The notes: generated by a model not told the origin, from the letters alone. A DNA stretch of 64,000 bases from an uncultured Eubacteriales bacterium (GCA_900539225.1 UQBO01000007.1:27973-91972); one strand, 5' to 3'; shown: positions 53,391 through 62,919, counted from the first letter of the stretch. Made by a program: numbers and translations.

Positions 53391-53900
53391 CTAGTAACTT
53401 GCCATAGCATTTGTAACCTTGCATTTTTGCATTACCTCCTCTACACTCATTCCTCTAACTAGATGTTTAGGCACTAAGAGCTCGCCAGCAAAACAATTTG
53501 CTTGCCATTCAGGATCTTCATATGCTTTTCTATTTTTTAGCTCTTCCTCTCTCCTGCAAAATGATACTCTGTCCTCTCTATGACATATCAAATGAAATAA
53601 TTCGTGAGCAAAAGTTGATCTAGAAAATCCATCCCCAGTACATGCTTTGTCATAAATATCTTCACGTAATTTAACTAATTCTTCAGAAGGAAATGTTTCT
53701 CCAAATTTACCTTTCATCTCTTCAGATGTACATATCTCCAAATTAAATTCCCCATAGTTACTTAAAATTTCCATTAAATTTACTATAGGAAACTCTAATT
53801 CATTTTCAAGGCCAAAATCTTTTCTTAATTGATTGCTTATGTCCCTAATATTTTTTCTAGATAAAGGTTCCACAATATAATTTGATATTTTAATCACCAC
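53391..53900 (-). CDS. ImmA/IrrE family metallopeptidase
   Basis: A 169-residue zinc protease of the kind that cleaves a partner repressor after DNA damage or a cell signal. The zinc site is AHELFHLICH (HExxH), with WQANCFAGELLVP downstream supplying the third ligand. It is encoded immediately after an XRE-type repressor with overlapping ends, as ImmR-ImmA in ICEBs1. The C-terminus stops soon after EEVMQKCKVT, a little shorter than usual, so a small truncation is possible. The start codon is a GTG (53900 or 53897) inside the repressor gene end. Confidence 0.87.
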   Translation of the reverse strand: MVIKISNYIVEPLSRKNIRDISNQLRKDFGLENELEFPIVNLMEILSNYGEFNLEICTSEEMKGKFGETFPSEELVKLREDIYDKACTGDGFSRSTFAHELFHLICHREDRVSFCRREEELKNRKAYEDPEWQANCFAGELLVPKHLVRGMSVEEVMQKCKVTNAMASY

Positions 53901-54249
53901 CTTTTTTTAATAAATTTTTGATTATCTCTAAATCACTCTCATCCATTCCTTTTAATTCTCTAGCAAAAGATAATAACAATCTTTTTTTTGAACCACTAAA
54001 CTCATCTAAAGCTATTTCAACTTTTTTTTGGGATTCTTCGATAGATATCATTAATTCATTCTGTTTTTCTTCATCTAAATCATATAAATTAATAATACTA
54101 TCTAACCAAGTATCTGGCATTTTCTTTTTCCCATTTTCTACTGCAGATAAAAATGAAGGACTGACACCGAGCTTTTCAGCCATATCTTTCATAATCTCGT
54201 TATTATCTAGCCTTAACTTTCTTAAAAAGACTCCTAACTTTGTAACCAT
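53890..54249 (-). CDS. XRE-family transcriptional repressor (ImmR-like)
   Basis: A 119-residue protein with an N-terminal helix-turn-helix (LGVFLRKLRLDNNEIMKD, then LGVSPSFLSAVENGKK) and a helical C-terminal part. It is the likely substrate of the metallopeptidase encoded next. I chose the ATG at 54249 because AAGGAGGT lies 5 bases upstream; the longer frame from 54282 crosses the -10 box. A good promoter precedes it. Confidence 0.9.
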   Translation of the reverse strand: MVTKLGVFLRKLRLDNNEIMKDMAEKLGVSPSFLSAVENGKKKMPDTWLDSIINLYDLDEEKQNELMISIEESQKKVEIALDEFSGSKKRLLLSFARELKGMDESDLEIIKNLLKKGGD

Positions 54250-54270
54250 AATAACCTCCTTGCAAAAACT

Positions 54271-54299
54271 ATTATACACCATTTGGAGAATAGAGTCAA
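54271..54299 (-). promoter_or_regulatory. Promoter of the ImmR/ImmA-like unit
   Basis: Minus-strand -35 TTGACT (54299-54294), 17-base spacer and -10 TATAAT (54276-54271). No obvious operator palindrome overlaps it. Confidence 0.8.
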
Positions 54300-54387
54300 C
54301 CTTTTTGAGTTATTTTTATTTACTATCTTGTGTAAATTTATATTTTTAAAGATTTTTCTTAAATTATATACCAAAATCTCTAATATG

Positions 54388-54396
54388 TGGTATAAT
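54388..54396 (+). promoter_or_regulatory. Extended -10 promoter of the penicillin-binding protein gene
   Basis: TGGTATAAT fits an extended -10 element; no good -35 box is seen. The start codon follows 30 bases downstream. Confidence 0.6.
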
Positions 54397-54426
54397 ACAA
54401 GTATATATTATATTAGGAGTGATAAT

Positions 54427-57399
54427 ATGTCTAATAATAAACGAAGAAGAAAGCCGAGGTTTACGCTTAAGAAGCTCATAGTCATATCGCTGATGACTGT
54501 GCTTATATCCTTGACTCTATTTGCTGGCTCTGTTGGCCTCGCTTTTGTTAATATACTTACTACTGCCCCTGAGATTGACCCGTATGCAATTAACAGTGGC
54601 TTTGAAGAGACATCTCTTATATTTGATAAGGATAATAATTTACTAGAAAAAGTAGAGACTGCTGAGTACAGAACTTTTGTTAAGCTATCGAAGGTGCCTC
54701 AATATTTGAAGGACGCCTTTATAAGCATCGAAGACGAAAGATTCTACAATCACCCTGGCGTTGACCCTAGGGGTATCATGTCATCTCTATATGAAAACTT
54801 TAAGGCTGGTGGCGTTGTACGTGGTGCGTCAACTATCACTCAGCAGCTAATCAAAAATACTTACCTTTCTAATGAGCAAACGCTTACAAGAAAGCTTAAG
54901 GAGATATATCTTGCCCTTAACTTAGAGACAAAGCTTAGCAAGGATCAAATACTTGAGTCTTACTTGAATATGATTTCTCTTGGCCAAAACTCCTATGGTG
55001 TACAAGAGGCTTCAAGAACATATTTCTCTAAGAATGTTGATGAGATAAATATCGCTCAAGCTGCTTTACTTGCTGGCGTTGTTAAGGGACCAAATATATA
55101 TCAGCCTTTCTACAGAGTCAGTCCGCTTAAGTTTGATGAGGCAACTATGAGAAAGGTTGGCGAAACTGAAATATTAGGTGAAAAATACATCCTTGTATTT
55201 AACACAAAATCTGTTGAAAGACAAAAGGTGATTCTTAAAAAGATGCTTGAGCTTGAAAAAATATCTCAAGCTGAATACGATGAAGCGATTAATTTTGATA
55301 TAGTAGCAAGCTTAAAACCTAGTGAAAAGAAGCAAACTGAAATTACAAGCTACGCTAGCGACTACGTTAAGAATCAAGTCGTTGAAGACTTGATGGATAA
55401 GTATCAAATTACTAAGCAAAAGGCTCAAGAAAGATTATTCACAGGCGGTTTAAGAATTTACTCAACTATTGACACCAAGATGCAAAAGGATCTTGACGAA
55501 GTCAATAGAAACTTCAACGGCATACTTCTTGGCGACGTATCGAGATACAAGGCTCCACTGCTTGTTGACAGAACCCTTGATAAGTCTGGCAATATCGTTG
55601 ATAAGAACGGCAATATGGTTTATTTAAAGAAGGCAAATCTACTTACTGACGATGGCTACCTATTCATACCAAAGGGCGAGTTTAGCATAGCTGATAACGG
55701 TGATTTAACTATCACGAGCCCAAGGGTCTTTGCATATAATAAATCAACTGATATACAAGACTACTACACTATTGATGATGCGAAGAACCTTCTAACTCAC
55801 AGAGTTGGTGGTCTTGCAGTGCCTGATGCTTACTACTTAAGACAAGCTAAACACAGCTTAATTATTAAAGCAGAATTCTTTAAAAATAACGCTGGGTTCT
55901 ATAAAGTTAATGAAGCTGGCAACTTATTCATAAGTCCAGACTATTTCTATAATAATAAGACTGGTCTAGTTCAACCACAGTCAGCAACTGTAGTTATTGA
56001 CTACAAAACTGGTCACATAGTTGCCATGATAGGCGGTCGTGACGTAAAAGGCAACAGAATTTTGAATAGAGCTACTGACACGACTAGACAACCAGGCTCG
56101 TCTATAAAGCCTATAGCAGTATACTTACCTGCTCTTGACAATGGCTTTACAGCTGCATCGCCAATACTTGATATACCGATGATTACAGCAGATGGAAAAG
56201 TATGGCCAAACAACGTTTATACTGGTTTTAAAGGTATCACAACTCTTAGAGAATCACTAATCTACTCCATAAACGTAAGTTCTGCTAGAACTTTAAAAAA
56301 GATTGGTATACCTACTTCTATAAAATATCTAAAGCTACTAGGCCTAATTGACGAAGAAAATCCAAGCAAAGATAATTTTGTAGAGGCTAGTGAAAACAAA
56401 AGCCATAATGATGAGAACCTTGCAGCGCTAGCTCTTGGTGGTATGACAAAGGGTGTTAGCCCACTTGAGATGACTGCTGCTTATGCTGCAATCGCTAATG
56501 ACGGTGTTTACATCGAACCGACTATATACACTAAGGTTTTAGATAAGGACGGCAACATAGTCCTTGATAAAGAGCCTAAAGAAAGAAGAGTCGTAAGCCC
56601 ACAAATTGCTTATATCATGAAGGATGTACTTAGATCAACTGCTTACGAACATACTGGCGGAAACGCAGTAGTAAAAGGACAAGCCACAGCTGGTAAAACT
56701 GGTACAACTGACTACAAGGCAGACTTCTGGTTTGTAGGTTTCTCTAATTACTACGCAACTGGCACATGGATGGGTAATGACTCGCCTAAGATCACTATAC
56801 CTCAAAGCTCATGGCTAGCAGCAAAACTTTGGGGCCACATAATGACTAAGATACATCAAGATAAAGAAAGCAAACCTCAATTTGCTCAGCCAGATGGCAT
56901 AGTTAAGGCTTATGTATGTACAAAATCTGGTAAAAAGCCAAGCTCGCTTTGCTCCTCTGACCCAAGAGGCGTCGTTAAACAAGAGATATTTGCCAAAGGA
57001 ACCGAGCCAAAAAATACATGTGACGTTCACGTTTCATTAGAGGTAAACTCATCAAATAATAAAATTGCAACTGAGTTTACACCGGAAGAGCTAAAAATCA
57101 CTAAGGTCTTCACTGCACTGAACCCAGCATACAATCCTGCTAAACACAATGGTATCATACCTAAGGACTACAGCTACTACCCTCCTATCGCGTCAGATAC
57201 TCAAGAAGATTGGGACAAATATAATCAAGAGCATGGTATAAATCCAGACAATCCAGACAGCGGAACGGATTGGAACGAGATAATTACAGATGTTATCGAT
57301 CATAATAATGGTGACAACGGCGAAAAAGAGCCTAAGGAAAATGATACAAATACTGATAACAATTCAAATAATGAAGGCGAAGTAAAAATATTACCATAG
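54427..57399 (+). CDS. Class A penicillin-binding protein (PBP1A type)
   Basis: A bifunctional peptidoglycan synthase of 990 residues. A basic cytoplasmic start and one membrane helix (about 17-40) precede the glycosyltransferase domain, with its catalytic glutamate in EDERFYNHPG near 102 and the GASTITQQL motif. The transpeptidase has SSIKP near 557 (SxxK serine), SINVSS near 613 (SxN) and GKTGTT near 757 (KTG). A C-terminal tail of about 100 residues is rich in D, N, E and P. AGGAGTGA lies 5 bases before the chosen ATG; an upstream in-frame ATG at 54283 crosses the promoter. Confidence 0.95.
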   Translation: MSNNKRRRKPRFTLKKLIVISLMTVLISLTLFAGSVGLAFVNILTTAPEIDPYAINSGFEETSLIFDKDNNLLEKVETAEYRTFVKLSKVPQYLKDAFISIEDERFYNHPGVDPRGIMSSLYENFKAGGVVRGASTITQQLIKNTYLSNEQTLTRKLKEIYLALNLETKLSKDQILESYLNMISLGQNSYGVQEASRTYFSKNVDEINIAQAALLAGVVKGPNIYQPFYRVSPLKFDEATMRKVGETEILGEKYILVFNTKSVERQKVILKKMLELEKISQAEYDEAINFDIVASLKPSEKKQTEITSYASDYVKNQVVEDLMDKYQITKQKAQERLFTGGLRIYSTIDTKMQKDLDEVNRNFNGILLGDVSRYKAPLLVDRTLDKSGNIVDKNGNMVYLKKANLLTDDGYLFIPKGEFSIADNGDLTITSPRVFAYNKSTDIQDYYTIDDAKNLLTHRVGGLAVPDAYYLRQAKHSLIIKAEFFKNNAGFYKVNEAGNLFISPDYFYNNKTGLVQPQSATVVIDYKTGHIVAMIGGRDVKGNRILNRATDTTRQPGSSIKPIAVYLPALDNGFTAASPILDIPMITADGKVWPNNVYTGFKGITTLRESLIYSINVSSARTLKKIGIPTSIKYLKLLGLIDEENPSKDNFVEASENKSHNDENLAALALGGMTKGVSPLEMTAAYAAIANDGVYIEPTIYTKVLDKDGNIVLDKEPKERRVVSPQIAYIMKDVLRSTAYEHTGGNAVVKGQATAGKTGTTDYKADFWFVGFSNYYATGTWMGNDSPKITIPQSSWLAAKLWGHIMTKIHQDKESKPQFAQPDGIVKAYVCTKSGKKPSSLCSSDPRGVVKQEIFAKGTEPKNTCDVHVSLEVNSSNNKIATEFTPEELKITKVFTALNPAYNPAKHNGIIPKDYSYYPPIASDTQEDWDKYNQEHGINPDNPDSGTDWNEIITDVIDHNNGDNGEKEPKENDTNTDNNSNNEGEVKILP

Positions 57400-57412
57400 C
57401 TATAAATAGAAG

Positions 57413-57443
57413 AAACAAGGCTTAAATTAGGCCTTGTTTTTTT
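57413..57443 (+). terminator. Terminator of the penicillin-binding protein gene
   Basis: Stem AAACAAGGC (57413-57421) with GCCTTGTTT (57431-57439) and a run of T residues. Confidence 0.85.
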
Positions 57444-57553
57444 AAATAATCTATACTTTCACCTTCTTATATAAGAATTTACAATGATAATTAATTAAGA
57501 TTATGGGTAATATATTAATAAGAAAGAATTAATTTTATTATGGAGATGAGCTT

Positions 57554-58072
57554 ATGAAAAATGAAAAATCATTAAAAAAGTATTGGCTAATACTTGCTAT
57601 AGTACTGATTGTAGCTGCTATAGCTATATATTTTATATCAAAATCAAGCAAAATAGATTTAGCTAAAGTTTCGAAGGAGATGAAAGACTTTGCCTCACTT
57701 GAAGAGCCAAGCATTGAAAAGTTTGTAAAGAAGGGTTACGTAGATATTACTGAGCCGCTGGAACATGATGCAGGTATCAATCTTAGAAACAGTCTTTTAG
57801 CACAAAGCGTCTATGTAAAAACTGTAAGACTGGATGAAAATGATAAGTATCACGGCACTATATACTGGAAGAACAGAGACGATTGGAAGATAGTAAAGCA
57901 AGAATTTTCTACAGATGATGAAGCTAGAATATCGATTTATGATGCAAATCCAGTAGTTTTAAAAGAGATATTAACAAAAGAAGAAGATGGATTAAACAAG
58001 GTATATGCGATCACTATGGCAATAAATCCAGATGTGACTAGCGAAGAGATATATCTTTTCTCGTTTAAATAA
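57554..58072 (+). CDS. Membrane-anchored protein of unknown function
   Basis: The 172-residue product has a lysine-rich start, one membrane helix (about 11-29) and an extracellular part of about 140 residues with alternating helix and strand character. No catalytic motif is recognised; it resembles the many small anchored proteins of Clostridia. GGAGATGAG precedes the ATG. It is monocistronic, with a terminator shared with folD. Confidence 0.75.
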   Translation: MKNEKSLKKYWLILAIVLIVAAIAIYFISKSSKIDLAKVSKEMKDFASLEEPSIEKFVKKGYVDITEPLEHDAGINLRNSLLAQSVYVKTVRLDENDKYHGTIYWKNRDDWKIVKQEFSTDDEARISIYDANPVVLKEILTKEEDGLNKVYAITMAINPDVTSEEIYLFSFK

Positions 58073-58087
58073 TTTAATCTGCAAATG

Positions 58088-58126
58088 AAAAAGTGCTAAG
58101 CTTTAATTTTGCTTAGCACTTTTTTT
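58088..58126. terminator. Bidirectional terminator between convergent genes
   Basis: A 14-bp stem AAAAAGTGCTAAGC (58088-58101) with GCTTAGCACTTTTT (58111-58124), flanked by A and T runs, serves both strands. Confidence 0.85.
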
Positions 58127-58144
58127 AATTCTGCTATTTATTTT

Positions 58145-58996
58145 TTATTTATTTTGTTTTTCTACTGCCTTTAGTACTTGATTTAAAAGTATTGTAGTTG
58201 TTATACTACCTACTCCGCCTGGCACTGGTGTGATCTTTGCTACATAATCTACTAGAGCATCGTAATCAGCGTCACCACTAATCTTGCCGTCCTTGTCCAT
58301 ACTTACGCCAACATCTATAATGATAGAGTCTTCATTGAAGTAAGACTTATCAAGCATCTTCGCTCTGCCAAGCGCTGTGAATACTACATCTGCGTTCTTG
58401 CAAGCTGCCTTTAAATCCTTTGTCTTTGAGTGGCAGATAGTAACTGTGGCATTCTCATTAAGTAGCATCATTGCAAGTGGCTTACCAACTACCATGGAAC
58501 GATTGATTATAACTGCGTTCTTGCCTGTGTAATCATAGCCAGTTCTGCCAAGTATTTCAACAGCTGCTCTTGGAGTTGCTGGCTCAAAACTATCTTTCTG
58601 GCCTTCAAATATCGCTTCTAGATTAATTGGATTCATGCAGTCAATGTCTTTATCTGGATTGATGAAGGCAGCAACTTTTTCTGCATCTATTTGCTTAGGA
58701 AGTGGTCTAAATACAAGTATGCCGTGCACTTTATCATCCTTGTTTAGCTTGTCCATAAGGGCAAGAAGCTCCTCAGTTGTTGATTCTCTCGCAATATTAA
58801 ATACTTCTGAGTCGATATTTAAGTTTGCACTTACCTTTAGTATTGCCTTTTCATATGATATGTCGCTTGGGTCTTCGCCTAGCCTTACTATGGCTATTTT
58901 GGGTGCAATGCCTTTTGCGCGAAAGTCCTCAATCTTTTTACTCATATCAGCCTTAATCATATCTGCTACGGGTTTACCCTTTAAAATCTCTGTCAT
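58145..58996 (-). CDS. folD: Methylene-tetrahydrofolate dehydrogenase/cyclohydrolase
   Basis: A bifunctional enzyme of 283 residues linking one-carbon units of tetrahydrofolate. The active-site lysine lies in SYEKAILK near 50, and the NADP-binding segment VVGKPLAMMLLNENATVTICHSKT (read VGKPLAMMLL, then TICHSKT) and the C-terminal PVPGGVGSITT motif are intact. GGGAGGTTAT precedes the ATG. Confidence 0.96.
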   Translation of the reverse strand: MTEILKGKPVADMIKADMSKKIEDFRAKGIAPKIAIVRLGEDPSDISYEKAILKVSANLNIDSEVFNIARESTTEELLALMDKLNKDDKVHGILVFRPLPKQIDAEKVAAFINPDKDIDCMNPINLEAIFEGQKDSFEPATPRAAVEILGRTGYDYTGKNAVIINRSMVVGKPLAMMLLNENATVTICHSKTKDLKAACKNADVVFTALGRAKMLDKSYFNEDSIIIDVGVSMDKDGKISGDADYDALVDYVAKITPVPGGVGSITTTILLNQVLKAVEKQNK

Positions 58997-59111
58997 AATA
59001 ACCTCCCTTTGATATTAATAGTTCTTATATCAAAACTATTTACTATTCATTAACTTAATACATTAATACCCAATTCACAATAATTATAATACTTAATTAA
59101 TATTTTTATAA

Positions 59112-59135
59112 AAATAGGGAGACTTCTCGTCTCCC
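59112..59135 (-). terminator. Terminator of the secDF unit
   Basis: Stem GGGAGAC/GTCTCCC (59135-59129 with 59123-59117), loop GAGAA, followed on the minus strand by TATTTTTATAAAA. Confidence 0.75.
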
Positions 59136-59150
59136 CTTGTATAAGTTTAA

Positions 59151-60032
59151 TTAAGCTCTTTTGCTCTTTGCGCCATGTCCAAAGTTCTTTTCAAGTAGTC
59201 CCCATGTATATGGTGCGATGAATGTTGATGAAATCATACCTTCAACGATACCAACAAGTAGTGGAATACATAGTGCTTCAATTACGTGGCCACCTGTGAT
59301 GTATAGAACAACAACTGCGATAAGTGTTGTGACTGTTGTTAACAATGTTCTTCTGAATGTTGAGTTAAGTGATGTTTCAATAAGTTCAGCGTTTTCCATC
59401 CTTGGATACATTCTCTTGTTTTCCCTGAATCTATCAAAGATAACGATAGTTGCGTTAATCGAGTAACCTACGATAGTTAGTGTAGCTGCGATTAATGATG
59501 AATCGATTTGTAGGTTAAAGATACCGTATGTTGCTACTATAACTAGAACGTCAACGATTAGAGCAAATACTGCTGCAACACCATATTTCCACTCAAATCT
59601 AAATGTTACGTAGATAAGCATTAAGATTGATGCAATGATGATGGATATAACAGCTTTTTGTCTAATTTCTCTACTGATTGATGGACCAGTAGTTGTGTCT
59701 TCGATATTGTTTCTGTCAACCTTGTATTCATCAACAAATGCACGGCTGATTTGGTTCTTTTGTTCGTTTGTTAAAGCAAGTGTAGACTTGATAACTACAG
59801 TTTCTTTGTTAGCACCTGCATATACAACGCTTGCTCCACTGTCAACTTTGTTAACTATATCATAAACTTTTTCTTCTTCAATAAATTGCCCAGCATTGAT
59901 TCTCATGATAGTACCACCTGAGAAGTCGATACCGTAGTTAAAACCATTGATGCAGAATCCTATGATTCCCGCAATGATAACTATGAATGGTATTGGAGCA
60001 AAAAACTTTTTCAATTTGTTAAAATTAATCAT
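59151..60032 (-). CDS. secF: Protein translocase subunit SecF
   Basis: A 293-residue membrane protein with six helices that uses the proton motive force to help Sec-dependent export. The family motif FGIDFSGGT-like GIDFSGGTIMRI is near 33-44, and the C-terminal membrane domain has the GYSINATIVIFDR motif. It follows secD by 9 bases. No yajC gene is adjacent. Note the neighbour order with the SCIFF genes upstream. Confidence 0.95.
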   Translation of the reverse strand: MINFNKLKKFFAPIPFIVIIAGIIGFCINGFNYGIDFSGGTIMRINAGQFIEEEKVYDIVNKVDSGASVVYAGANKETVVIKSTLALTNEQKNQISRAFVDEYKVDRNNIEDTTTGPSISREIRQKAVISIIIASILMLIYVTFRFEWKYGVAAVFALIVDVLVIVATYGIFNLQIDSSLIAATLTIVGYSINATIVIFDRFRENKRMYPRMENAELIETSLNSTFRRTLLTTVTTLIAVVVLYITGGHVIEALCIPLLVGIVEGMISSTFIAPYTWGLLEKNFGHGAKSKRA

Positions 60033-60041
60033 ATTTACCTC

Positions 60042-61319
60042 CTATGCTCCATATGCCTTTTTATTGTCATTAGCTGTGATTTGAGCAAAGTTCTTTAGCA
60101 AGAATCTTGTCAATACAACTGCTGTCAATAATGAAATTACTATACCTATGATAAGTGTAATACCAAAGCCTCTGATTGAACCGATACCATAAACATAAAG
60201 TACAACACCTGCGATGATAGTTGTGATATTTGAGTCCATAATAGTTGAGATGGCTTTCTTGAAGCCTGCATCAACAGATGATCTTACTGTCTTACCATTA
60301 AGTAATTCTTCTCTAATTCTTTCGTAGATGATACAGTTAGCATCTACTGCCATACCTATTGATAGTAGTAAACCGCATATACCTGGTAGTGATAGTTTGA
60401 TATGGAATATGATAAATGCTAGCATAACTAGTAATGTATATGCAACTAATGAGATTGCTGCTACTATACCAGGAATCTTATAAACTATGATTAGTAGTAA
60501 ACTTATTAATAATATAGAAATTACTATTGCTTTCATTGAGTTGTCAAATGCGTCTATACCTAGTGAAGCGCCGATGATTTCTGATCTAACTTCTTTTAGT
60601 TCGATAGGTAGTGCACCTGCTCTGATTAGTGTAGCAAGTTTTGATGCTTCTTCAACTGTGAATCCCTTTGATCCACCTTCGATGATTGGCTTACCATCTG
60701 TAATAGGTGAATTTTGTACTATAGGTGCAGAAATAACTTCACCATCTAGAACTATCTTAAGGATTTTCTTTTCTGGTTCTGTTTCATTATATAGCTTAGT
60801 AGTTGCTTCAGCGAACTTTTGAGTTCCTTCTTCGTCAAACTCCATTGAAACTACTGGTGTTGATTTACCAAGATTATCTTGTGTGTAAACAACTTTTGAT
60901 TCTTTAATGTTTTTACCTGTTAAAATTACATTATTATCTGGATCGATAAATTGTAATTGAGCAGTTTTACCTATAGTTTCGATTGCGTCTTGTGCATTCT
61001 TAGCACCTGCTAGTTCAATTGAGATTCTGTTTGAACCTTCTATAGATATGTTAGGTTCAGAAATTCCTAAACCGTCAACTCTTTGTTGTATAATTGCCTT
61101 TGATTGTTCCATAGCTTTGCTAAGCTCTTCACCTGTTTTGTCTGTGTCAGCTTCAAGAAGTACGTATACCCCACCAGCTAAGTCCAGACCTAAGTTAATA
61201 GAGTCTTTAGCGCTCTTTATTTTGTATCCAGCAAAGTTAAAACCGAATACAGCTACTAATGCAAAGCAGGCAATTAAAATGACTGTTATCACAATCTTAA
61301 GTGTGCTTAACTTTTTCAT
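60042..61319 (-). CDS. secD: Protein translocase subunit SecD
   Basis: A 425-residue partner of SecF with an N-terminal helix, the LGLDLAGGVY motif, a periplasm-type P1 domain of about 200 residues and five C-terminal helices with SIGMAVDANCIIYERIREE (read GMAVDANCII, then YERIREE). Length is short to normal for Gram-positive SecD. TAGGAGGCC precedes the ATG. The start lies 9 bases after the ScfB stop, so secDF may be co-transcribed with the ranthipeptide genes. Confidence 0.95.
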   Translation of the reverse strand: MKKLSTLKIVITVILIACFALVAVFGFNFAGYKIKSAKDSINLGLDLAGGVYVLLEADTDKTGEELSKAMEQSKAIIQQRVDGLGISEPNISIEGSNRISIELAGAKNAQDAIETIGKTAQLQFIDPDNNVILTGKNIKESKVVYTQDNLGKSTPVVSMEFDEEGTQKFAEATTKLYNETEPEKKILKIVLDGEVISAPIVQNSPITDGKPIIEGGSKGFTVEEASKLATLIRAGALPIELKEVRSEIIGASLGIDAFDNSMKAIVISILLISLLLIIVYKIPGIVAAISLVAYTLLVMLAFIIFHIKLSLPGICGLLLSIGMAVDANCIIYERIREELLNGKTVRSSVDAGFKKAISTIMDSNITTIIAGVVLYVYGIGSIRGFGITLIIGIVISLLTAVVLTRFLLKNFAQITANDNKKAYGA

Positions 61320-61328
61320 TTTGGCCTC

Positions 61329-62684
61329 CTAATCTAAATTTGCAATAACTGAGATTGCACATTCTATTCTTTTTCTTTCTAATTCACAGCCTATCTCGAA
61401 GTTTCCATTTATATTGCCTGTATTGTAGTATGAATTAGCGTGACAGCCGCCTGAGCAGTAGAACTTCGCCCAGCATTCTTGGCAGTCTTTTTTATTAAAT
61501 ACATTTGACTTTTTAAATTCTTCTCTTAAATCAGTTTTTTTAACGCCGTCAAAAACGGTACCGATCTTAAATTGCTCTTCGCCTACAAACTGATGACAAG
61601 GATAAAGATCTCCCTTAGGTGTTACAGCAAGGTATTCGCAGCCCGCTCCGCAGCCTATGGATCTCTTAATCAAGCATGGTCCTTGATCTAGGTCTATCAT
61701 AAAGTGGAAGAATAGAAAATCATCATCTTTTTTCTTAATCTTGATGTATTCTCTGGATAATTTATCGTACTCTTCTTTTATTCTTTCTACATGTTCTGGT
61801 CTTATTGCATATGGCTCATTTTGGTCTGTTACAACCGGTTCCATAGATGTCTTCTTAAAACCGTTCTTGTAGAAATCTAATACGTCTTCTGAAAAGTCTA
61901 AGTTTTCTGATGTAAATGTACCTCTGATGTAGTAGTCCTTATCCCCTCTTTTTTCAACAAAGCGTTTAATCTTTGGAACAATTAAGTCATAAGAACCCTT
62001 TCCATTAGTAGTTGGGCGCATCTCATCGTTAACAGATTTTCTTCCGTCTATACTTAGAACTACATTTGACATATTTTCATTTAAATAATCAATAATTTCA
62101 TCATCTAATAAGACGCAGTTTGTAGTTAAAGTGAATCTAAAATTCTTATCGTATTCTTTTTCTAAGCTTCTTCCATAAGTAACAAGCTCTTTGACAACAT
62201 CAAAGTTCATTAGCGGTTCTCCTCCGAAGAAGTCGACCTCTAAGTTTCTTCTATTGCCAGAGTTTTGAACTAAAAAGTCCAAAGCCTTCTTACCTACTTC
62301 TACGCTCATAAGCTCTCTTTTGCCCTTAAAGTCGCCTTGTGACGCAAAACAGTACTTGCATCTAAGGTTACAGTCGTGTGAAACGTGTAGGCAAAGAGCC
62401 TTTACTATGTTGTATTTACTTAAGTCTAGTTCAGTTTCTTTAATAGGCTCAGTAAATAACAAGCCTTCTTTGTGTAATTCTTCTACTTCCTTAAAAGCAG
62501 TTTTAATATCACAAGCTTCATACTTATTAGATAGTCCTTTTAAAGCTTCATCTAAGCCTTTGGACATATAATCTACTAAGTCGTACACAATCTCATCTAC
62601 TACGTGTACAGCACCACTGTATATGTCTAAGATTACATACTTATCATTAAGATAGAACTTATGTATTAAATTAATATCGTACAT
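61329..62684 (-). CDS. scfB: SCIFF peptide radical-SAM maturase
   Basis: A 451-residue radical-SAM/SPASM enzyme that forms thioether cross-links in the SCIFF precursor encoded just upstream. The radical-SAM CxxxCxxC is C105, C109, C112 (CNLRCKYC); the N-terminal part has a RiPP-recognition-like region, and the SPASM end is rich in cysteines (CGAGCEYL, YPCHQF, CQECWAKFYCSGGC) for auxiliary clusters. I chose the ATG at 62684 over the TTG at 62687. The two genes are 6 bases apart. Confidence 0.95.
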   Translation of the reverse strand: MYDINLIHKFYLNDKYVILDIYSGAVHVVDEIVYDLVDYMSKGLDEALKGLSNKYEACDIKTAFKEVEELHKEGLLFTEPIKETELDLSKYNIVKALCLHVSHDCNLRCKYCFASQGDFKGKRELMSVEVGKKALDFLVQNSGNRRNLEVDFFGGEPLMNFDVVKELVTYGRSLEKEYDKNFRFTLTTNCVLLDDEIIDYLNENMSNVVLSIDGRKSVNDEMRPTTNGKGSYDLIVPKIKRFVEKRGDKDYYIRGTFTSENLDFSEDVLDFYKNGFKKTSMEPVVTDQNEPYAIRPEHVERIKEEYDKLSREYIKIKKKDDDFLFFHFMIDLDQGPCLIKRSIGCGAGCEYLAVTPKGDLYPCHQFVGEEQFKIGTVFDGVKKTDLREEFKKSNVFNKKDCQECWAKFYCSGGCHANSYYNTGNINGNFEIGCELERKRIECAISVIANLD

Positions 62685-62690
62685 CAAAGC

Positions 62691-62843
62691 CTATTTATGA
62701 TTTTTCTTATTTTCGCACTTTTGATTACCAACTGTGCAAGATGTCTTACAAGCTGATTGGCATGAAGTTTGGCATTCGCCGCATCCGCCGTGCTTAGCTG
62801 TTTTTAATAAGTTTCTTTTGCTTAAAGTTTTTACAAATTTCAT
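62691..62843 (-). CDS. scfA: SCIFF ranthipeptide precursor (six cysteines in forty-five)
   Basis: This 50-residue gene is easily missed. It reads a basic leader (MKFVKTLSKRNLLKTAKHGG) and a core with six cysteines (C21, C24, C28, C32, C36, C43) with the SxC, AC and TSC spacing of SCIFF peptides. GGGAGG lies before the ATG. The maturase follows directly. The family is nearly universal in Clostridia; the product's function is not firmly known, with proposals of signalling. Confidence 0.95.
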   Translation of the reverse strand: MKFVKTLSKRNLLKTAKHGGCGECQTSCQSACKTSCTVGNQKCENKKNHK

Positions 62844-62863
62844 AATATCCTCCCTTTGTATAA

Positions 62864-62892
62864 AATATCGTGTGGGCTAAGGCCCATCACAA
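62864..62892 (-). promoter_or_regulatory. Possible promoter of scfA-scfB
   Basis: Minus-strand -35 TTGTGA (62892-62887), 17-base spacer containing a small hairpin (GGGCC/GGCCC-like), and -10 GATATT (62869-62864). Weak match at the -10 box. Confidence 0.35.
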
Positions 62893-62893
62893 G

Positions 62894-62919
62894 AAAAAAC
62901 CGATGCTATTTTGCACCGG
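62894..62919 (-). terminator. Terminator overlapping the yqeY stop codon
   Basis: Stem CCGGTGC/GCATCGG with the stop codon TAG in the loop side, followed by TTTTTTC on the minus strand. Confidence 0.8.

Noticed and set aside
48263..54250. A complete prophage or integrative element
   Set aside because: No integrase, terminase, capsid, relaxase or attachment repeats are seen; only accessory genes and a repressor-protease pair are present.
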